Source: Flavobacteriaceae bacterium (GTDB lineage Bacteria > Bacteroidota > Bacteroidia > Flavobacteriales > Flavobacteriaceae). From it: DNA of 61,133 bases. The stretch lies in NCBI GenBank assembly GCA_016764435.1, contig JAESRX010000040.1:1-61133 (forward strand), read 5' to 3'. Under the pieces are notes generated by a model. It worked only from the letters and a program-made list of their open reading frames with translations, did not search any database and had not been told where the DNA came from. The position numbers were made by a program, and so were the translations under genes. How positions within the stretch are numbered: position 1 is the first letter of the stretch; every line of letters starts with the position of its first letter. Shown piece by piece: positions 60,993 to 61,133 of the stretch.

Positions 60993-61133
60993 ATGGAACA
61001 CGCAAACCACCAAAAAGAATTGCTAAATCAATTAGCTTTAGAAATGATGTCTCTTTGTTTTTCTCAATTAGAGAAAGCGACAGAAGCCTACTTAAATAAT
61101 GACGTCGACTTGGCAGAGGAAGTGATTTATACG
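60993..61133 (+). CDS. phoU: PhoU-like phosphate regulator (3'-truncated)
   Basis: The first 47 codons (MEHANHQKELLNQLALEMMS, then LCFSQLEKATEAYLNNDVDL and AEEVIYT) are visible before the window ends. The position 9 nt after pstB and the helical pattern of the N-terminal PhoU repeat support the call. PhoU limits Pst transport and damps the PhoR-PhoB response. The rest of the gene lies outside the window. Confidence 0.85.
   Translation, partial: MEHANHQKELLNQLALEMMSLCFSQLEKATEAYLNNDVDLAEEVIYT

Noticed and set aside
1-61133. CRISPR arrays, tRNA or rRNA genes, insertion sequences, prophage
   Set aside because: No spaced identical repeats, cloverleaf-like sequences, transposase or phage structural proteins were seen on either strand.

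Overview
The window comes from a member of the Bacteroidota, most likely the family Flavobacteriaceae. The evidence is the low-GC composition, A-rich start regions with no strong Shine-Dalgarno sequences, repeated TAnnTTTG-type -7 promoter elements, the gene order fabF-rnc-IPExxxVDY-pyk, and Bacteroidota-specific families (DUF4402, DUF5687, IPExxxVDY, TonB-dependent receptors with an N-terminal regulatory-like domain). I saw no rRNA, tRNA, CRISPR array, insertion sequence or phage.

Layout. 1-11 kb: housekeeping genes (fabF 3' part, rnc, pyk, aspS, tatA), an M28 membrane peptidase with a DUF2891 lipoprotein, a CBS protein and a candidate small RNA. 12-17.5 kb: a PadR-controlled operon with four tandem paralogous membrane proteins followed by an ABC permease (DUF5687) and its ATPase. 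17.6-20.8 kb: a second candidate small RNA, a prolyl oligopeptidase and a thioredoxin. 21.5-27.1 kb: a chaperone-usher-like surface fibre locus with two DUF4402 subunits, a PapD-like chaperone, a third DUF4402 protein and an usher-like protein that ends in a SPOR domain. 27.5-33.8 kb: a large SF1 helicase-nuclease fusion (defence candidate) and a MORN-type repeat protein. 34-36 kb: TM2 protein, 2-hydroxyacid dehydrogenase and panB on the minus strand. 36.4-41.7 kb: a soluble hybrid histidine kinase, then an ECF sigma factor with a small ZAS-type anti-sigma candidate. 41.8-46.4 kb: O-methyltransferase, rsmI, mutS and a SpoU-type methyltransferase. 46.6-51.2 kb: two overlapping TPR histidine kinases and a response regulator. 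51.7 kb to the end: a phosphate uptake cluster (TonB receptor, beta-helix lipoprotein, OprP-like porin, pstSCAB, start of phoU).

The strongest new observations are these. (1) The two adjacent sensor kinases are complementary: the first keeps the phosphoacceptor His but has a ruined ATP-binding domain, and the second has an intact ATP-binding domain but lost the His, so they look like an obligate trans-phosphorylating pair. (2) Three promoters of the phosphate cluster carry TAAC half-sites on an exact 11-bp grid at the same distances from the -7 element, a candidate Bacteroidota Pho box. (3) The pilus-like locus has a SPOR-tailed usher, a 95-bp duplicated leader and an intercistronic attenuator. 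(4) There are three candidate small RNAs with promoter, hairpins and terminator. (5) The PadR operon has an ATGT-N8-ACAT operator and a four-paralogue array of HAAS-like membrane proteins. Functions of the unusual genes are inferred from motifs and context only.
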